From Oleispirillum sp963668495 (GTDB lineage: Bacteria; Pseudomonadota; Alphaproteobacteria; Rhodospirillales; Rhodospirillaceae), in contig OY764545.1 in NCBI GenBank assembly GCA_963668495.1, forward strand, positions 1,426,001 through 1,490,000: a stretch of DNA of 64,000 bases. The letters run 5' to 3'. Within the stretch, counting starts at the first letter, position 1, and each line of letters opens with the position of its first letter. Below, piece after piece: positions 16,465 through 25,893 of this stretch. The notes beneath the pieces are model-generated. The model saw only the letters and a list, made by a program, of their open reading frames with translations, was not told the DNA's origin and ran no database searches. A program made the position numbers and the translations under genes.

Positions 16465-19230
16465 TTAATCTTTGCGGAAAAACTCACGAGTGCGTTGGAT
16501 TGCTTCCGCAATGCCGATGCGTTCAGCGACGACTCCGTCAGGAAAGGCGTTGAGCAAACGTGAAGGCAAAGGCGACAGCATGACGAATACACCACGGTCA
16601 TCCGTTCGCCGGATAAGGCGACCAAAAGCTTGTCGAATTTTCATGCGGGTTAGACGGTCGGTGTAGGCACTGCCGCCAAATGCGTCGCGCCTGAATTTAT
16701 AGAGCATGCCGGGGCGCGGCCAAGGCACGCGGTCAAACGCGATCAGGCGCAAAGATTGGCCGGGAACATCAATGCCGTCGCGCACGGCATCTGTTCCCAA
16801 CAGACAAGAATTTTCCTCTGCCCGGAACATGTCGATCAGCGTGCTGGTGTCCAGTCCGTCCACATGTTGTGCCAAAAGTTCCAACCCAGCGTCAGCCAAG
16901 GGCTGGCGTAAACGGGCATGGGTATCGCGCAGGCGTTGAATGGCTGTAAACAACCCCAAAGCCCCGCCGCCAGATGCTAAAAACAGGCTTTGCAGTGCGG
17001 CTGCCAACTGGTCATTGGCGGCACGGTTCAGATCATGGACCAGAAATACACGGGTTTGATTGGCATAATCGAATGGAGACGGAACCGCCGTACGCACGGC
17101 AGGCTTGGCAAAGTGTTTGGTGCCGCCAACCAGTGCCGCCGCATCCCACGCCGAATCATTGTTGCTTTGGTCTTCGTTATGTCCGGCATCTCGCAAGGTG
17201 GCGGACGTGACCACAACCCCATGGGCTGTTTCGGCAAGGCACTCCGCCAGTGGTTTGGTTGGGTCAATCCAATGCCGATAATAGCCAAGATCCACATTGC
17301 GTCCATCGACGCGCTCGATGCCGAACCAGTCCGTATAATCGTCCGGCGTCCCGGTTTCCAAATCCTTCAGCATGGCGCGCCACGCCGCAACCGTTTGCAG
17401 AACCCGTTGGTCAAGGGTTCGGGCCATGGCTTCCATACGGGTACGTAAGCTGGCTTCCAATGTGTCGGTTTCTTCGGACAGGCGATGCCGCAAAATGCTG
17501 GCAAGGCCACGGGCCGGGCCGGACAGGTCTTCGAATGCTCGGTCAAGGTCCGGCAAAATCTCTTCGAAAACCGCGGATAAGGGAAGAGGATTGCATTCCA
17601 GCGAGTAATGAGAATTGGGATCATCAACGCGCGCCAGCACCTGATGCTGAACCTGCATCAGGAATTTTTCCACTGGCCCGGATGGGGTTTGACCACCCAA
17701 TCGGCGTTCCCAGCCCAAGGCAGGCAAGACCCGTGCGGCCCGAGTAAGAGCATCAAGGGCATGTTCTGCCTCGGTATGTCCGGCGACCACTTCCTCAGCT
17801 CGGCGTTTCAAACCACGTGCGCGGGATTTTATGCCACCACGCATGCCGGACTCACCACCAAGAATCCAACGCCGCAGTTCATGACTTTCGCGTCCGGTCA
17901 GATGCGCGCTAAAGGCGCTATCGGCGGCGTCAAATAGGTGATGGCCTTCATCAAAGACGTAACGTGTGGGTACATAGCTGTCATCCAACCCTCCGAGGGC
18001 CGCCTGCACCAAAACCAAGGCATGATTGGCAACAACGATACGAGCATGACGGGCGCGGCGGACGGATTTTTCAATAAAGCAACGACCATAGTGGGCGCAC
18101 CCGGCGTGCAGGCATTCGCCCCGTTGGTCGGTCAGGCCGATGGAATGTGGTCGCCCGAGTAAATGCACCAGCCAACCGGGGAAATCCCCGCCGATCATGG
18201 CTCCATCACGGGTTTTTTCTACCCAGCGGCACATTAAACCAAGGGCGGTCATGGCGCGCGGCTCACGCACGGCCCGATCCAGCAGGTCTTCAAGATTCAG
18301 CAGGCAGACCATATTTTCCCGGCCTTTGCGAATCACCACATGGCGAGCCTTATCACGGGGGTCGGGGTAAAGCTTGTCCAATTCACCATCGAGTTGTCGT
18401 TGCAGGTTGCGGGTATAGGTACTGATCCAAACCGGGCCGCCGTTTTTCTCAGCCCAGACACTGGCGGGTGCAATATAACCAAGGGTCTTGCCGACGCCGG
18501 TTCCGGCCTCCGCCAGAACCGCATTGGGTGCATCTGCGGTTTCCCGTGGGGCAAAGCCGTGGGTGAGTCCGGCAGAGAAATCCGCCTGAGAGGGGCGGCG
18601 TTCAGCACCGCTGCCGAGCAACTCGGTTAAGCGGGCTCTGGCTTCCTTATCGGAAACCGGCAGGTTATCGGCGGGGGGTGGTGGCGCGCTATCTTCCCAT
18701 TCTTTCAGTCGTTCCCAGACCTTAAGTCCGCGCAGGTCTGCTGCCGGGGTATCCGTCGGAGTAATTTCCGCGCCAAGGGCTGCCATAACGCTGGCCCCCC
18801 ACAGCCAACCGCCCCGCGCCATGGGCAGGGCAATGTCTCGAGCGCGTTTTTGCTCCTGACCGTCGAGGCGAGCCAAAGTCCCCAAAAGGATGCGAGTAAT
18901 ATCCATGAGGGCGATGGCAAGGGAATCCGCATCTTCGTCCGGTTTCGGCAATTCCAGCGCCGCGCACAGACCGGGAATGGTTGGAACACAAAAGACAGCA
19001 GGATGGACAAATGCAAACAGTTCCAACAGGTCAAAAGCTGCATGCTGTTCACAGCGCAAACGCTGTGCTGCCCAGACCCGGTGACATAGAATCGGAGGTT
19101 CATTCGCCCACAGTTGTGCGGCTTCGGCGGGGGTGGGGGTATGAAATTCACCGTCGGTATCAATCCATGCACAGCCCTGTAAGGTGACGGCAAGAGATGG
19201 AACGCGCGGAAGTTGGATGGCTGTGCTCAT
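16465..19230 (-). CDS. DinG-family ATP-dependent DNA helicase
   Basis: A 921-residue superfamily 2 helicase of the XPD/DinG type. The last 690 residues hold the helicase: Walker A (AEAGTGVGKTLGY), the Fe-S region with Cys residues spread over LMCRW, GECLHAGCAHYGRC, the DEGHH box (Walker B, DEAH variant), VVTSATLRD, and the C-terminal RIAFDRVPWPRPG-like segment and QAFGRLIRR motif VI. The 230 N-terminal residues before the helicase core are an extra region seen in alphaproteobacterial homologues. The frame stays open upstream to 19938, but the natural protein start is the ATG at 19230 (MSTAIQLPR); an ATG at 19284 is an alternative. Likely role: unwinding of recombination or replication intermediates such as R-loops. 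Divergent from lysS. Confidence 0.88.
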   Translation of the reverse strand: MSTAIQLPRVPSLAVTLQGCAWIDTDGEFHTPTPAEAAQLWANEPPILCHRVWAAQRLRCEQHAAFDLLELFAFVHPAVFCVPTIPGLCAALELPKPDEDADSLAIALMDITRILLGTLARLDGQEQKRARDIALPMARGGWLWGASVMAALGAEITPTDTPAADLRGLKVWERLKEWEDSAPPPPADNLPVSDKEARARLTELLGSGAERRPSQADFSAGLTHGFAPRETADAPNAVLAEAGTGVGKTLGYIAPASVWAEKNGGPVWISTYTRNLQRQLDGELDKLYPDPRDKARHVVIRKGRENMVCLLNLEDLLDRAVREPRAMTALGLMCRWVEKTRDGAMIGGDFPGWLVHLLGRPHSIGLTDQRGECLHAGCAHYGRCFIEKSVRRARHARIVVANHALVLVQAALGGLDDSYVPTRYVFDEGHHLFDAADSAFSAHLTGRESHELRRWILGGESGMRGGIKSRARGLKRRAEEVVAGHTEAEHALDALTRAARVLPALGWERRLGGQTPSGPVEKFLMQVQHQVLARVDDPNSHYSLECNPLPLSAVFEEILPDLDRAFEDLSGPARGLASILRHRLSEETDTLEASLRTRMEAMARTLDQRVLQTVAAWRAMLKDLETGTPDDYTDWFGIERVDGRNVDLGYYRHWIDPTKPLAECLAETAHGVVVTSATLRDAGHNEDQSNNDSAWDAAALVGGTKHFAKPAVRTAVPSPFDYANQTRVFLVHDLNRAANDQLAAALQSLFLASGGGALGLFTAIQRLRDTHARLRQPLADAGLELLAQHVDGLDTSTLIDMFRAEENSCLLGTDAVRDGIDVPGQSLRLIAFDRVPWPRPGMLYKFRRDAFGGSAYTDRLTRMKIRQAFGRLIRRTDDRGVFVMLSPLPSRLLNAFPDGVVAERIGIAEAIQRTREFFRKD

Positions 19231-19448
19231 GGTTGGCGATGATGCCGTGAACCGACGGCGGCTGCAAGTGGCTTGTTCTGGCATTGTTCCAGAAAAAAGT
19301 ATCAAAACCACCTTTACAGATGCATAAGACAGGTGACGTGTTCGAAAAATCTGGATAGGTTGCGAGTTCACTTGAATTTTGGCCCTGCGCCTGATGGGTA
19401 GCGGGGCATTCTTTGCGACTGTAACAGACTTAAGGAAAGAACACGGAA

Positions 19449-21053
19449 ATGTCCGATTTCGCCGAAGCCGCAATGGCATCCAACGCTTGGCCCTTCCAAG
19501 AAGCACGCACTTTGTTGCAAAAGCGTCTGGAAAAGCGTGGCAAGGGTAAGGAAGGCGGTGAAAAGGGCTATGTCCTGTTTGAAACTGGCTATGGCCCGTC
19601 TGGATTGCCGCACATTGGTACGTTTGGTGAAGTGGTGCGAACCACCATGGTGCGTCAGGCGTTGCAGGTTTTGGCTCCGCATGTGCCGACCAAACTGTTT
19701 GCATTTTCCGATGATATGGATGGCCTGCGTAAGGTGCCGGACAATATTCCGAATAAGGAAATGGTCGCCCAGCACCTTGGTAAACCATTGACGCAAATCC
19801 CGGATCCGTTCGGGACACATGAAAGTTTCGGTCATCATAACAATGCCCGTTTGCAGGCGTTTCTGGATTCTTTTGGCTTTGACTACGATTTCCAAAGCTC
19901 GACGGATTGGTATACCTCTGGTCGGTTTGATGCAGCACTGATGCAGGTCTTGGCCAATTATGACAAGGTCAAGAATGTGGTGTTGCCGACCCTTGGTGAA
20001 GAGCGTCGTGCGACCTATAGCCCGTTTTTGCCGATTTGCCCGGAAACCGGGATTGTCTTGCAGGTTCCGGTCATCGAAATTGACGCCGATGCTGGGACGA
20101 TCGTCTATCAACGTGAAGACGGTAAAAAAGTGGAAACCCCCGTCACTGGCGGTCACTGTAAATTGCAGTGGAAAGCAGATTGGGCCATGCGTTGGGCTGC
20201 CTTGGACGTGGATTACGAAATGTCCGGCAAGGATTTGACCGATTCTGTCAATTTGGGTGGGAAAATCTGTCGCATTCTGGGCGGTACACCGCCGGTCAAC
20301 CTGACCTATGAATTGTTTCTTGATGATAAAGGGGAAAAAATCTCCAAATCCAAAGGCAATGGTTTGGCGGTCGAAGATTGGCTGAAATACGCACCATCGG
20401 AAAGTTTGGCTCTGTTCATGTATCAGAAGCCGAAAACCGCCAAGCGTCTGTATTTTGACGTGATTCCGCGGGCCGTGGACGAATATCAAAGCTTCATTGA
20501 GGCCTATCCGCGTCAGGAGCCGAAAGATCAGGCCAGTAACCCGGCTTGGCATATCCATAACGGCGATGTCCCGTCCCCGGAAAAAGGTGTGAACTTCTCT
20601 ATGCTGCTGAATTTGGTCAGCGTGGCACACACGGATGATCCGGCTATTATTTGGCAATATCTCAGCAACTATGCGCCGGGAACCAGCCCAGAGGCGACAC
20701 CGTTGTTGGACCGTTTGGTGCGTTTCGCCATTGCCTATTACAATGATTTTGTGAAGCCGAATAAAACCTTCCGTAAGGCAGAAGCCGCAGAAATCGAAGC
20801 TTTAAAAGAGCTGCGGGATGAACTGGCAAAACAGCCGGAAACTGCCGAGGCAGGGGATCTGCAATCCATCGTCTTTGCCGTTGGCAAAAATCACGAATGC
20901 TTCCCGGATCTGAAGTCTTGGTTTAAGGCGCAGTATCAAATCCTGTTGGGGCAGGATACGGGGCCGCGCATGGGTTCATTCTTTGCCCTGTATGGCCTGA
21001 AAGAAAGCTTGGCTTTGCTGGATAAGGCGATTGCCGGGGAAAATTTAGGCTAG
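19449..21053 (+). CDS. lysS: Lysyl-tRNA synthetase, class I type
   Basis: A 534-residue class I LysRS, the archaeal-type enzyme found in some bacteria including many alphaproteobacteria. It charges tRNA-Lys with lysine. The HIGH-like signature is PHIGTFGEVVRTT (around residues 55-67), the KMSKS equivalent is KISKSKGNG (around 296-304), and CKLQWKADW also belongs to the family. It is unrelated in fold to the class II LysS of E. coli. AAGGAAAG lies nine bases before the ATG. It is monocistronic, ending in a perfect inverted-repeat terminator. Whether a class II enzyme also exists elsewhere in the genome cannot be known from this window. Confidence 0.96.
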   Translation: MSDFAEAAMASNAWPFQEARTLLQKRLEKRGKGKEGGEKGYVLFETGYGPSGLPHIGTFGEVVRTTMVRQALQVLAPHVPTKLFAFSDDMDGLRKVPDNIPNKEMVAQHLGKPLTQIPDPFGTHESFGHHNNARLQAFLDSFGFDYDFQSSTDWYTSGRFDAALMQVLANYDKVKNVVLPTLGEERRATYSPFLPICPETGIVLQVPVIEIDADAGTIVYQREDGKKVETPVTGGHCKLQWKADWAMRWAALDVDYEMSGKDLTDSVNLGGKICRILGGTPPVNLTYELFLDDKGEKISKSKGNGLAVEDWLKYAPSESLALFMYQKPKTAKRLYFDVIPRAVDEYQSFIEAYPRQEPKDQASNPAWHIHNGDVPSPEKGVNFSMLLNLVSVAHTDDPAIIWQYLSNYAPGTSPEATPLLDRLVRFAIAYYNDFVKPNKTFRKAEAAEIEALKELRDELAKQPETAEAGDLQSIVFAVGKNHECFPDLKSWFKAQYQILLGQDTGPRMGSFFALYGLKESLALLDKAIAGENLG

Positions 21054-21070
21054 GTTTTGCGAGAACCGAC

Positions 21071-21110
21071 CAATAAAAAAGCAGCGCATTTTGCGCTGCT
21101 TTTTTATTGG
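21071..21110. terminator. Bidirectional terminator between lysS and aminotransferase gene
   Basis: CAATAAAAAAGCAGCGCA and its exact complement TGCGCTGCTTTTTTATTG flank four T bases. The 8-bp G/C core has an A-run on one side and a T-run on the other, so it can stop the convergent lysS and aminotransferase transcripts alike. Confidence 0.93.
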
Positions 21111-21127
21111 TTATGTCATCCCGAATC

Positions 21128-21973
21128 TTACCAGCAACATGCGGATGCGGCAAAATCCCAGTACAATTTGTGCGCGCGTTCAAACATCGGTCCGCGTTTG
21201 AATTTGACATCATCCACCTGAGCACACCAGCCGACTTTTTGGTAGTTGCCAGAGGCAAAGACTTCATCGGCGGCTTTCAAATCGCTGACGGTCAGTGTGG
21301 TTTCCTCAACCGGAATGCCACTATCCCGCAACAACTGAATGACACGCTGACGGGTAATTCCGTTCAGGAACGTGCCGTTGATCGCGGGAGTCAGGACAGT
21401 GCCGCCCTTGGCAACAAACAGATTGGTAAAGGAGAACTCCGCCACGTTGCGGTCAGGGTCAAGGCTGACACCCATGTCGTACCCCTTGTCCAGAGCCTCT
21501 TTATAGGCACGGGCAACGTTGGGATAAAGGCAGGCTGCTTTGGCCTCGGTCGGCGCCTGATCCTTGGCTGGACGGCGGAAACTGCTGATACAGGCACTGA
21601 AACCAGTGGGTTCACGAAGTGGTGAAACCGATAATGTCAGTGTGAATTGAGTGCTGGCCGGGTCTGGCAGAATAAAACCGCCATCCGCATGGAACATCGG
21701 GCAGATATACAGCGGTGTACCTTTGGGAAAGCGGCGAATGCCTTCCCAAGCCAGTTCTGCAATTTCTGCACCGGTAAGAGTCGGTTCGTGGCCAAGGACG
21801 CGGGCCGAACGAACAACGCGTTCACAGTGTAGAAGGAGATCCGGGGCGCAGCCATTAATCGCACGGGCACCGTCAAAGACGGCGGAACCAAGCCACATGG
21901 AATGAGCATGTGGAGCTATTAAAGGAGGGTTGCCGGGGAACCATGTCCCACGCGCATATGTTAACGTATCCAT
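21128..21973 (-). CDS. Class IV (branched-chain type) aminotransferase
   Basis: A 281-residue PLP enzyme of fold type IV, which includes branched-chain aminotransferases, D-amino-acid aminotransferases and 4-amino-4-deoxychorismate lyase. Visible features: MWLGSAVFDGARA near the N-terminus, the lysine region EAKAACLYPNVARAYKEA (predicted PLP Lys), DPDRNVAEFSFTNLFVAKG, the phosphate-binding GITRQRVIQLL and DEVFASGNYQKV. The Arg/Tyr pattern is closest by eye to BCAT-like proteins. I start it at 21973 (MDTLTYARG), where AAGGG lies nine bases upstream. The substrate is not certain; ilvE-like transamination of Val, Leu and Ile is the default. Monocistronic and convergent with lysS. Confidence 0.88.
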   Translation of the reverse strand: MDTLTYARGTWFPGNPPLIAPHAHSMWLGSAVFDGARAINGCAPDLLLHCERVVRSARVLGHEPTLTGAEIAELAWEGIRRFPKGTPLYICPMFHADGGFILPDPASTQFTLTLSVSPLREPTGFSACISSFRRPAKDQAPTEAKAACLYPNVARAYKEALDKGYDMGVSLDPDRNVAEFSFTNLFVAKGGTVLTPAINGTFLNGITRQRVIQLLRDSGIPVEETTLTVSDLKAADEVFASGNYQKVGWCAQVDDVKFKRGPMFERAHKLYWDFAASACCW

Positions 21974-22059
21974 CGTGTTGCGCCCTTTGAATAAATAGTC
22001 TTGTATGAAGACCAGCAGCATAGCCCCGCCTGAACACCAATGTCCACGCCTGTCAGCAT

Positions 22060-22089
22060 AAAAAATGCCGCTGACTGATGCAGCGGCAT
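22060..22089 (-). terminator. Terminator of the 66-residue protein gene
   Basis: On the minus strand ATGCCGCT (22089-22082) pairs with AGCGGCAT (22072-22065) and is followed by TTTTTATG. It lies 65 bases after the stop of the small gene. Confidence 0.85.
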
Positions 22090-22153
22090 AGGGGCTGGTA
22101 TGTGCGGATAGCACGCCAATTTATGGCTTGTTGTTTTTACCTGCTGGTCTTGC

Positions 22154-22354
22154 CTATTCGAGGCCAACCATAGCGGAGTAAATTCGGGTTGCTGTTGCCG
22201 CATCAACTTTTCCGGCTTTGGCTCCGGCTTGAACCATTTCCGGCGTTGGTTGCAGGCTGACAATTGTCATTCCTGAGTTCCCCATGGCTTCAATTAAGGC
22301 CAAGGAAAAGTGAAATGCATGAGAGTGTCCGGGCGGGGCATTTATGGCGACCAT
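22154..22354 (-). CDS. Small hypothetical protein (66 residues)
   Basis: A short gene of unknown function with good signals: AGGAG eight bases before the ATG and a clear terminator downstream. The product has no signal peptide or transmembrane segment. It begins with a His-containing stretch (APPGHSHAFHFS) and has a C-terminal half TPEMVQAGAKAGKVDAATATRIYSAMV that looks helical. The composition is normal for the genome, and the isolated signals argue for a real, monocistronic gene. I do not assign a function. Confidence 0.75.
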   Translation of the reverse strand: MVAINAPPGHSHAFHFSLALIEAMGNSGMTIVSLQPTPEMVQAGAKAGKVDAATATRIYSAMVGLE

Positions 22355-22664
22355 GTGTTTGCTCCTTCTCTGGTTTGTTATTCTTTCGTCCCAGATAGCA
22401 AAGCAACGCGCGTGCCAAAACCAATGCGTTCATAAGAAGTCTTTAATTTAAAAAGATTCTATAGTGAGTTGAGGGATAAACATGGGGTAATTACGTGTGA
22501 GGCCGCATTATACATTTGCATAATTTGGGGGATGGTTTGCAATCTGCGATGCATATTTGCAACGGGGATGGCTTGTCCCGACCAAGGAAACAGGATAGGT
22601 TTCCGCGCGTATGTCCGCAGGGACGTGTCAAGATGTTAATCAATTCAAGAATGAGGACCAAGGC
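22355..22664. other. 310-bp divergent intergenic region upstream of pyrD
   Basis: It holds the promoters of the 66-residue gene (minus) and pyrD (plus). The middle (about 22440-22520) is A/T-rich. A hairpin with GGGA and TCCC around TGGCTTG is present near 22563-22580 in the pyrD leader. No coding sequence is supported. Confidence 0.5.
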
Positions 22665-23759
22665 ATGGACCTGTATCCGCTTGTTCGCCCGTTGGTGATG
22701 ATGATGACCCCGGAATTCGGGCATACTCTGGCGATTAAGGCATTGAAAATGGGGCTGATCCCGCCCCAGCCCAAGGTCAATGACCCGGTGCTGAAAACAT
22801 CGCTGTTTGGGATCGACTTCCCCAATCCGGTCGGGCTTGCTGCCGGATTCGATAAGAATGCTGATGCCGCGGATGCCATGCATGGTCAGGGCTTCGGATA
22901 TGTCGAAGTTGGAACCGTGACGCCAAAGGCTCAACCGGGCAATCCCAAACCGCGCCTGTTCCGTCTGGTCGAAGATCGTGCCGTAATCAATCGCATGGGC
23001 TTTAACAATGCGGGGATGGAGGCCATGGCCGAACGCCTTGCCGCGCGCAAAGGCAAAGGCGTGGTCGGTGTCAATCTTGGCAAGAACAAAGACACGGAAA
23101 ATGCCGTGGATGATTATGTGCTGTGCGCACGGCGGTTGGCGCAATATGCGGATTATTTGGCGATTAACGTGTCTTCGCCGAATACGCCCGGTTTGCGCTC
23201 GTTGCAATCCAAAGAGCCATTGATTGAAATTATCGGTGGGGTGCGCAATGTGTTGAAGCAGTTGGAAGAAGACGGTCAACGCCGTCCGCCGCTGATGCTG
23301 AAAATTGCGCCGGATTTGGAACCTGAAGACCTGCGTGACATCGCGGATGTGATTATGGGCGAAGGGCTTGATGTTGCCGACGGTGAAACCGGAGTAGATG
23401 CCCTGATCGTGACCAACACTACGTGGTCTCGCGAGGGTCTTATTAACTGGCAGAAAAACGAACAGGGCGGCATGTCCGGCAAACCATTGTTCGACGCGTC
23501 GACCCGTGTCCTGTCCGACATGTACAAATTAACCAAAGGGAAAATCCCGTTGGTCGGTGTTGGTGGCATTGAAACTGGTAAGGACGCCTATCTGAAAATC
23601 CGTGCAGGAGCATCCTTGGTGCAGTTGTATTCCGCCATGGTGTACGAAGGTCCGGCGCTTGGTGCTCGGGTTGCCAATGAACTGGCAGCGTGCTTGAAAG
23701 CAGATGGGTTTACCTCGGTTGCCGATGCTGTCGGTGCCGATCATAAAGATTCGGAGTAA
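22665..23759 (+). CDS. pyrD: Dihydroorotate dehydrogenase (quinone), class 2
   Basis: Membrane-associated flavoenzyme that oxidises dihydroorotate to orotate and passes electrons to quinone, the fourth step of pyrimidine synthesis. The 364-residue protein has an N-terminal amphipathic region (LYPLVRPLVMMMTPE) typical of class 2, NPVGLAAGFDKN, the catalytic-Ser loop INVSSPNTPGLR, NTTWSREG and the FMN-binding GVGGIETGKDAY. I start it at 22665 because GAGGACCAAGG precedes that ATG; in-frame upstream codons lack a site. Three bases after the stop comes a HAD phosphatase gene, and the two form an operon. Confidence 0.96.
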   Translation: MDLYPLVRPLVMMMTPEFGHTLAIKALKMGLIPPQPKVNDPVLKTSLFGIDFPNPVGLAAGFDKNADAADAMHGQGFGYVEVGTVTPKAQPGNPKPRLFRLVEDRAVINRMGFNNAGMEAMAERLAARKGKGVVGVNLGKNKDTENAVDDYVLCARRLAQYADYLAINVSSPNTPGLRSLQSKEPLIEIIGGVRNVLKQLEEDGQRRPPLMLKIAPDLEPEDLRDIADVIMGEGLDVADGETGVDALIVTNTTWSREGLINWQKNEQGGMSGKPLFDASTRVLSDMYKLTKGKIPLVGVGGIETGKDAYLKIRAGASLVQLYSAMVYEGPALGARVANELAACLKADGFTSVADAVGADHKDSE

Positions 23760-23762
23760 GAC

Positions 23763-24644
23763 ATGTTATCAGCTTCTATCCCGGTGCTGTCCGGTGTTGC
23801 GGACTTTGCCGATGGGTATGATGCCTTTGTCTTGGACTTGTGGGGCGTGTTGCATGACGGGGTGCAGGCGTATGACGGAGCTCGTTCCTGTCTGGAGGAA
23901 TTGAAAAAACGCGGCAAACGAATTGTTTTGCTGTCCAATGCTCCACGGCGGTCCATGACATTGATCGATTTGATGGCGGATATGGGCCTGCCACCACACT
24001 GCTATGACGAAATTCTGACATCTGGGGATGCGGTCCATTACATGTTGCGGGATCGGGCGCATCCGGTGTTTGCCGCATTGGGGCAAAAGGTGTTTTACCT
24101 TGGTTCAGATACAGCCAGAGACGTCCTTGATGGTTTGCCCTATGTGATGGTTGATACTCCGGCGGATGCGGATTTCGTTTTGCTGAGTGGTCCGGAATCT
24201 CTGGATGATCCACTGGAAAAATATGAGCCGATTGTTGCCGACGTTGCCAAGACCATGCCCTTCGCCGTGTGTGCCAACCCGGATCGGGCTGTGATTCGTC
24301 AAGGAAAGAACGTGGTTTGTGCTGGGAATATTGCGGATCTATATACGGCTTTGGGCGGGCGTGTTCACGAAGTCGGGAAGCCGGACCCGGCAGTCTATGA
24401 TCTTGCCTTGGCACGTTTGGGGATTACGGACCGTCGCCGCGTGGTTGGTGTCGGGGATTCCTTTGCGACGGATATGCGGGGATGTGCGGCGTCCGGTATT
24501 GATGGGATTCTGTGTGCCCGTGGGATTCATGCGCGTGCATTTGGTGTCGCACCGGGGCAAGCCCCGTCTTCCGAAGCAGTGACTGCGTTGGCTCAGGAAT
24601 ATAAGGTTACGGCGAAGGCGGCAATCCCGGCGTTTGTCTGGTAA
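23763..24644 (+). CDS. HAD-superfamily hydrolase, subfamily IIA
   Basis: A 293-residue HAD hydrolase of the NagD-like class IIA, resembling the alphaproteobacterial TIGR01459 group. Motif I is DLWGVLHDG (nucleophile Asp), motif II is LLSNAPRR, the C2A cap region follows, and motif IV is VGVGDSFATDMRG. Such enzymes hydrolyse small phosphorylated metabolites; the substrate is not predictable. It starts three bases after pyrD and is closed by a bidirectional terminator. A role in removing a damaged or excess nucleotide intermediate would fit the linkage, but that is speculation. Confidence 0.9.
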   Translation: MLSASIPVLSGVADFADGYDAFVLDLWGVLHDGVQAYDGARSCLEELKKRGKRIVLLSNAPRRSMTLIDLMADMGLPPHCYDEILTSGDAVHYMLRDRAHPVFAALGQKVFYLGSDTARDVLDGLPYVMVDTPADADFVLLSGPESLDDPLEKYEPIVADVAKTMPFAVCANPDRAVIRQGKNVVCAGNIADLYTALGGRVHEVGKPDPAVYDLALARLGITDRRRVVGVGDSFATDMRGCAASGIDGILCARGIHARAFGVAPGQAPSSEAVTALAQEYKVTAKAAIPAFVW

Positions 24645-24663
24645 TCGGAACTGCCATAGATAT

Positions 24664-24703
24664 AAAAAACAGCGCGCCCTGTGTGTAAGGCGCGCTGTTT
24701 TTG
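24664..24703. terminator. Bidirectional terminator between HAD gene and ferredoxin reductase gene
   Basis: AAACAGCGCGCC and GGCGCGCTGTTT form a 12-bp perfect stem with a ten-base loop. A-runs and T-runs on the two sides make it functional for both convergent genes. Confidence 0.92.
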
Positions 24704-24717
24704 TGTCTGGGGATTGC

Positions 24718-25740
24718 TTAGGTTTTAGGAACGCCTGCGGTGGTGGAGTGTTCAAAGTGCACCACTTCGTCCGGGCGCGCCACACCACGTGCGCCGTGGG
24801 CGGCAATGGCGGCTTCGGCAAATCCGCACAGGATCAGCTTCAGCTTGCCCGGATAAACGGCGATATCGCCGATGGCGAATATGCCCGGTTCAGATGTGCA
24901 ACAGTTGGCTTGCTCGATCTTGATGCCTTGGCCTTCCATCTCCAGACCCCAAGTTTTGATCGGGCCAAGGTTGGCAGCAAGGCCAAAGAATGGCAGCAGG
25001 ATATCGGCGTCAATATCCTTGGTATTGCCGTCAAGATCCGCCACGGTCACTGTCGTCAATTGCCCGTTATTGCCGTCAATGGCCTTCAACTGATATGGCA
25101 CGGCAAGGTCAATGATCCCTTTGTCTGCCAGTTCGTGCAGCTTCGCTTCGCTGTCTGGGGCAGCACGGAATTTGGGGCGGCGGTGAACCACAGTGACTTT
25201 CTTGGCAACTTCTGACAGGGATAAGGCCCAATCCACGGCAGAGTCTCCGCCCCCGGCGATGACCACATTCTTATCACGCATGTCTTCACGGCGGGTCACC
25301 ATGTAAAAGACGCTGGTGCCTTCATAGTCAGCCAAGCCTTTAAGCGGCGGGCGGTTCGGGCCAAAGGCACCGGTCCCGGCGGCAATGATAATGGCTGCGG
25401 TATCAATGGCTACACCGGAGGACGTGGTGATAAGCAAACGTCCGGTGTCCTGATCCCGTTCCACCGTATCCACGCGCTGATTCAGATGATAGGTGGGTTT
25501 GAACGGTTCTGCCTGTTTGACCAAATTGTCGATCAGTCCTTGCCCGGTGATAGCCGGGTGCGCCGGAACGTCGTAAATCGGTTTTTCCGGGTACAGGGCG
25601 GAACACTGTCCCCCGACAGCTTCCAAGGCATCAATCACATGGCAGTTGAGTTTCGCCATACCACATTCGAAAGCAGCAAACAGACCAATCGGGCCTGCAC
25701 CGATGATGACCACATCGGTCGTGTGTTGGGGGTTAGCCAT
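24718..25740 (-). CDS. Ferredoxin/flavodoxin-NADP+ reductase, thioredoxin-reductase-like type
   Basis: A 340-residue FAD enzyme of the YumC-type ferredoxin-NADP+ oxidoreductases. The FAD Rossmann motif is VIIGAGPIGLFAAFECG (residues about 10-26), followed by AVGGQCSALYPEKPIYD, the hallmark of this group, and an NADP site AGGGDSAVDWALS (about 160-172). The CxxC redox pair of true thioredoxin reductases is absent, which supports the reductase call. The ATG at 25740 has GGAG a few bases upstream; the frame is open further up without a good site. It probably supplies reduced ferredoxin or flavodoxin for Fe-S or heme-related reactions. Confidence 0.9.
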   Translation of the reverse strand: MANPQHTTDVVIIGAGPIGLFAAFECGMAKLNCHVIDALEAVGGQCSALYPEKPIYDVPAHPAITGQGLIDNLVKQAEPFKPTYHLNQRVDTVERDQDTGRLLITTSSGVAIDTAAIIIAAGTGAFGPNRPPLKGLADYEGTSVFYMVTRREDMRDKNVVIAGGGDSAVDWALSLSEVAKKVTVVHRRPKFRAAPDSEAKLHELADKGIIDLAVPYQLKAIDGNNGQLTTVTVADLDGNTKDIDADILLPFFGLAANLGPIKTWGLEMEGQGIKIEQANCCTSEPGIFAIGDIAVYPGKLKLILCGFAEAAIAAHGARGVARPDEVVHFEHSTTAGVPKT

Positions 25741-25893
25741 ACAAAGGATCTCCGTTCGTACCTTTGACCAGACAGTTGCCTGACCCGTGTTCGTAATTTT
25801 CAGGTGGGGCACTTTGCGATGAAAGTCGCCAGATTGCAAGACATAGCAGGGAGTTTGATTGCTCTTGGTAACCCAGCACGCTACAAGGAAAGC

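Noticed and set aside
19368..20657. 429-codon minus-strand frame opposite lysS
   Set aside because: Antisense of the well-conserved class I LysRS; no ribosome binding site or family resemblance.
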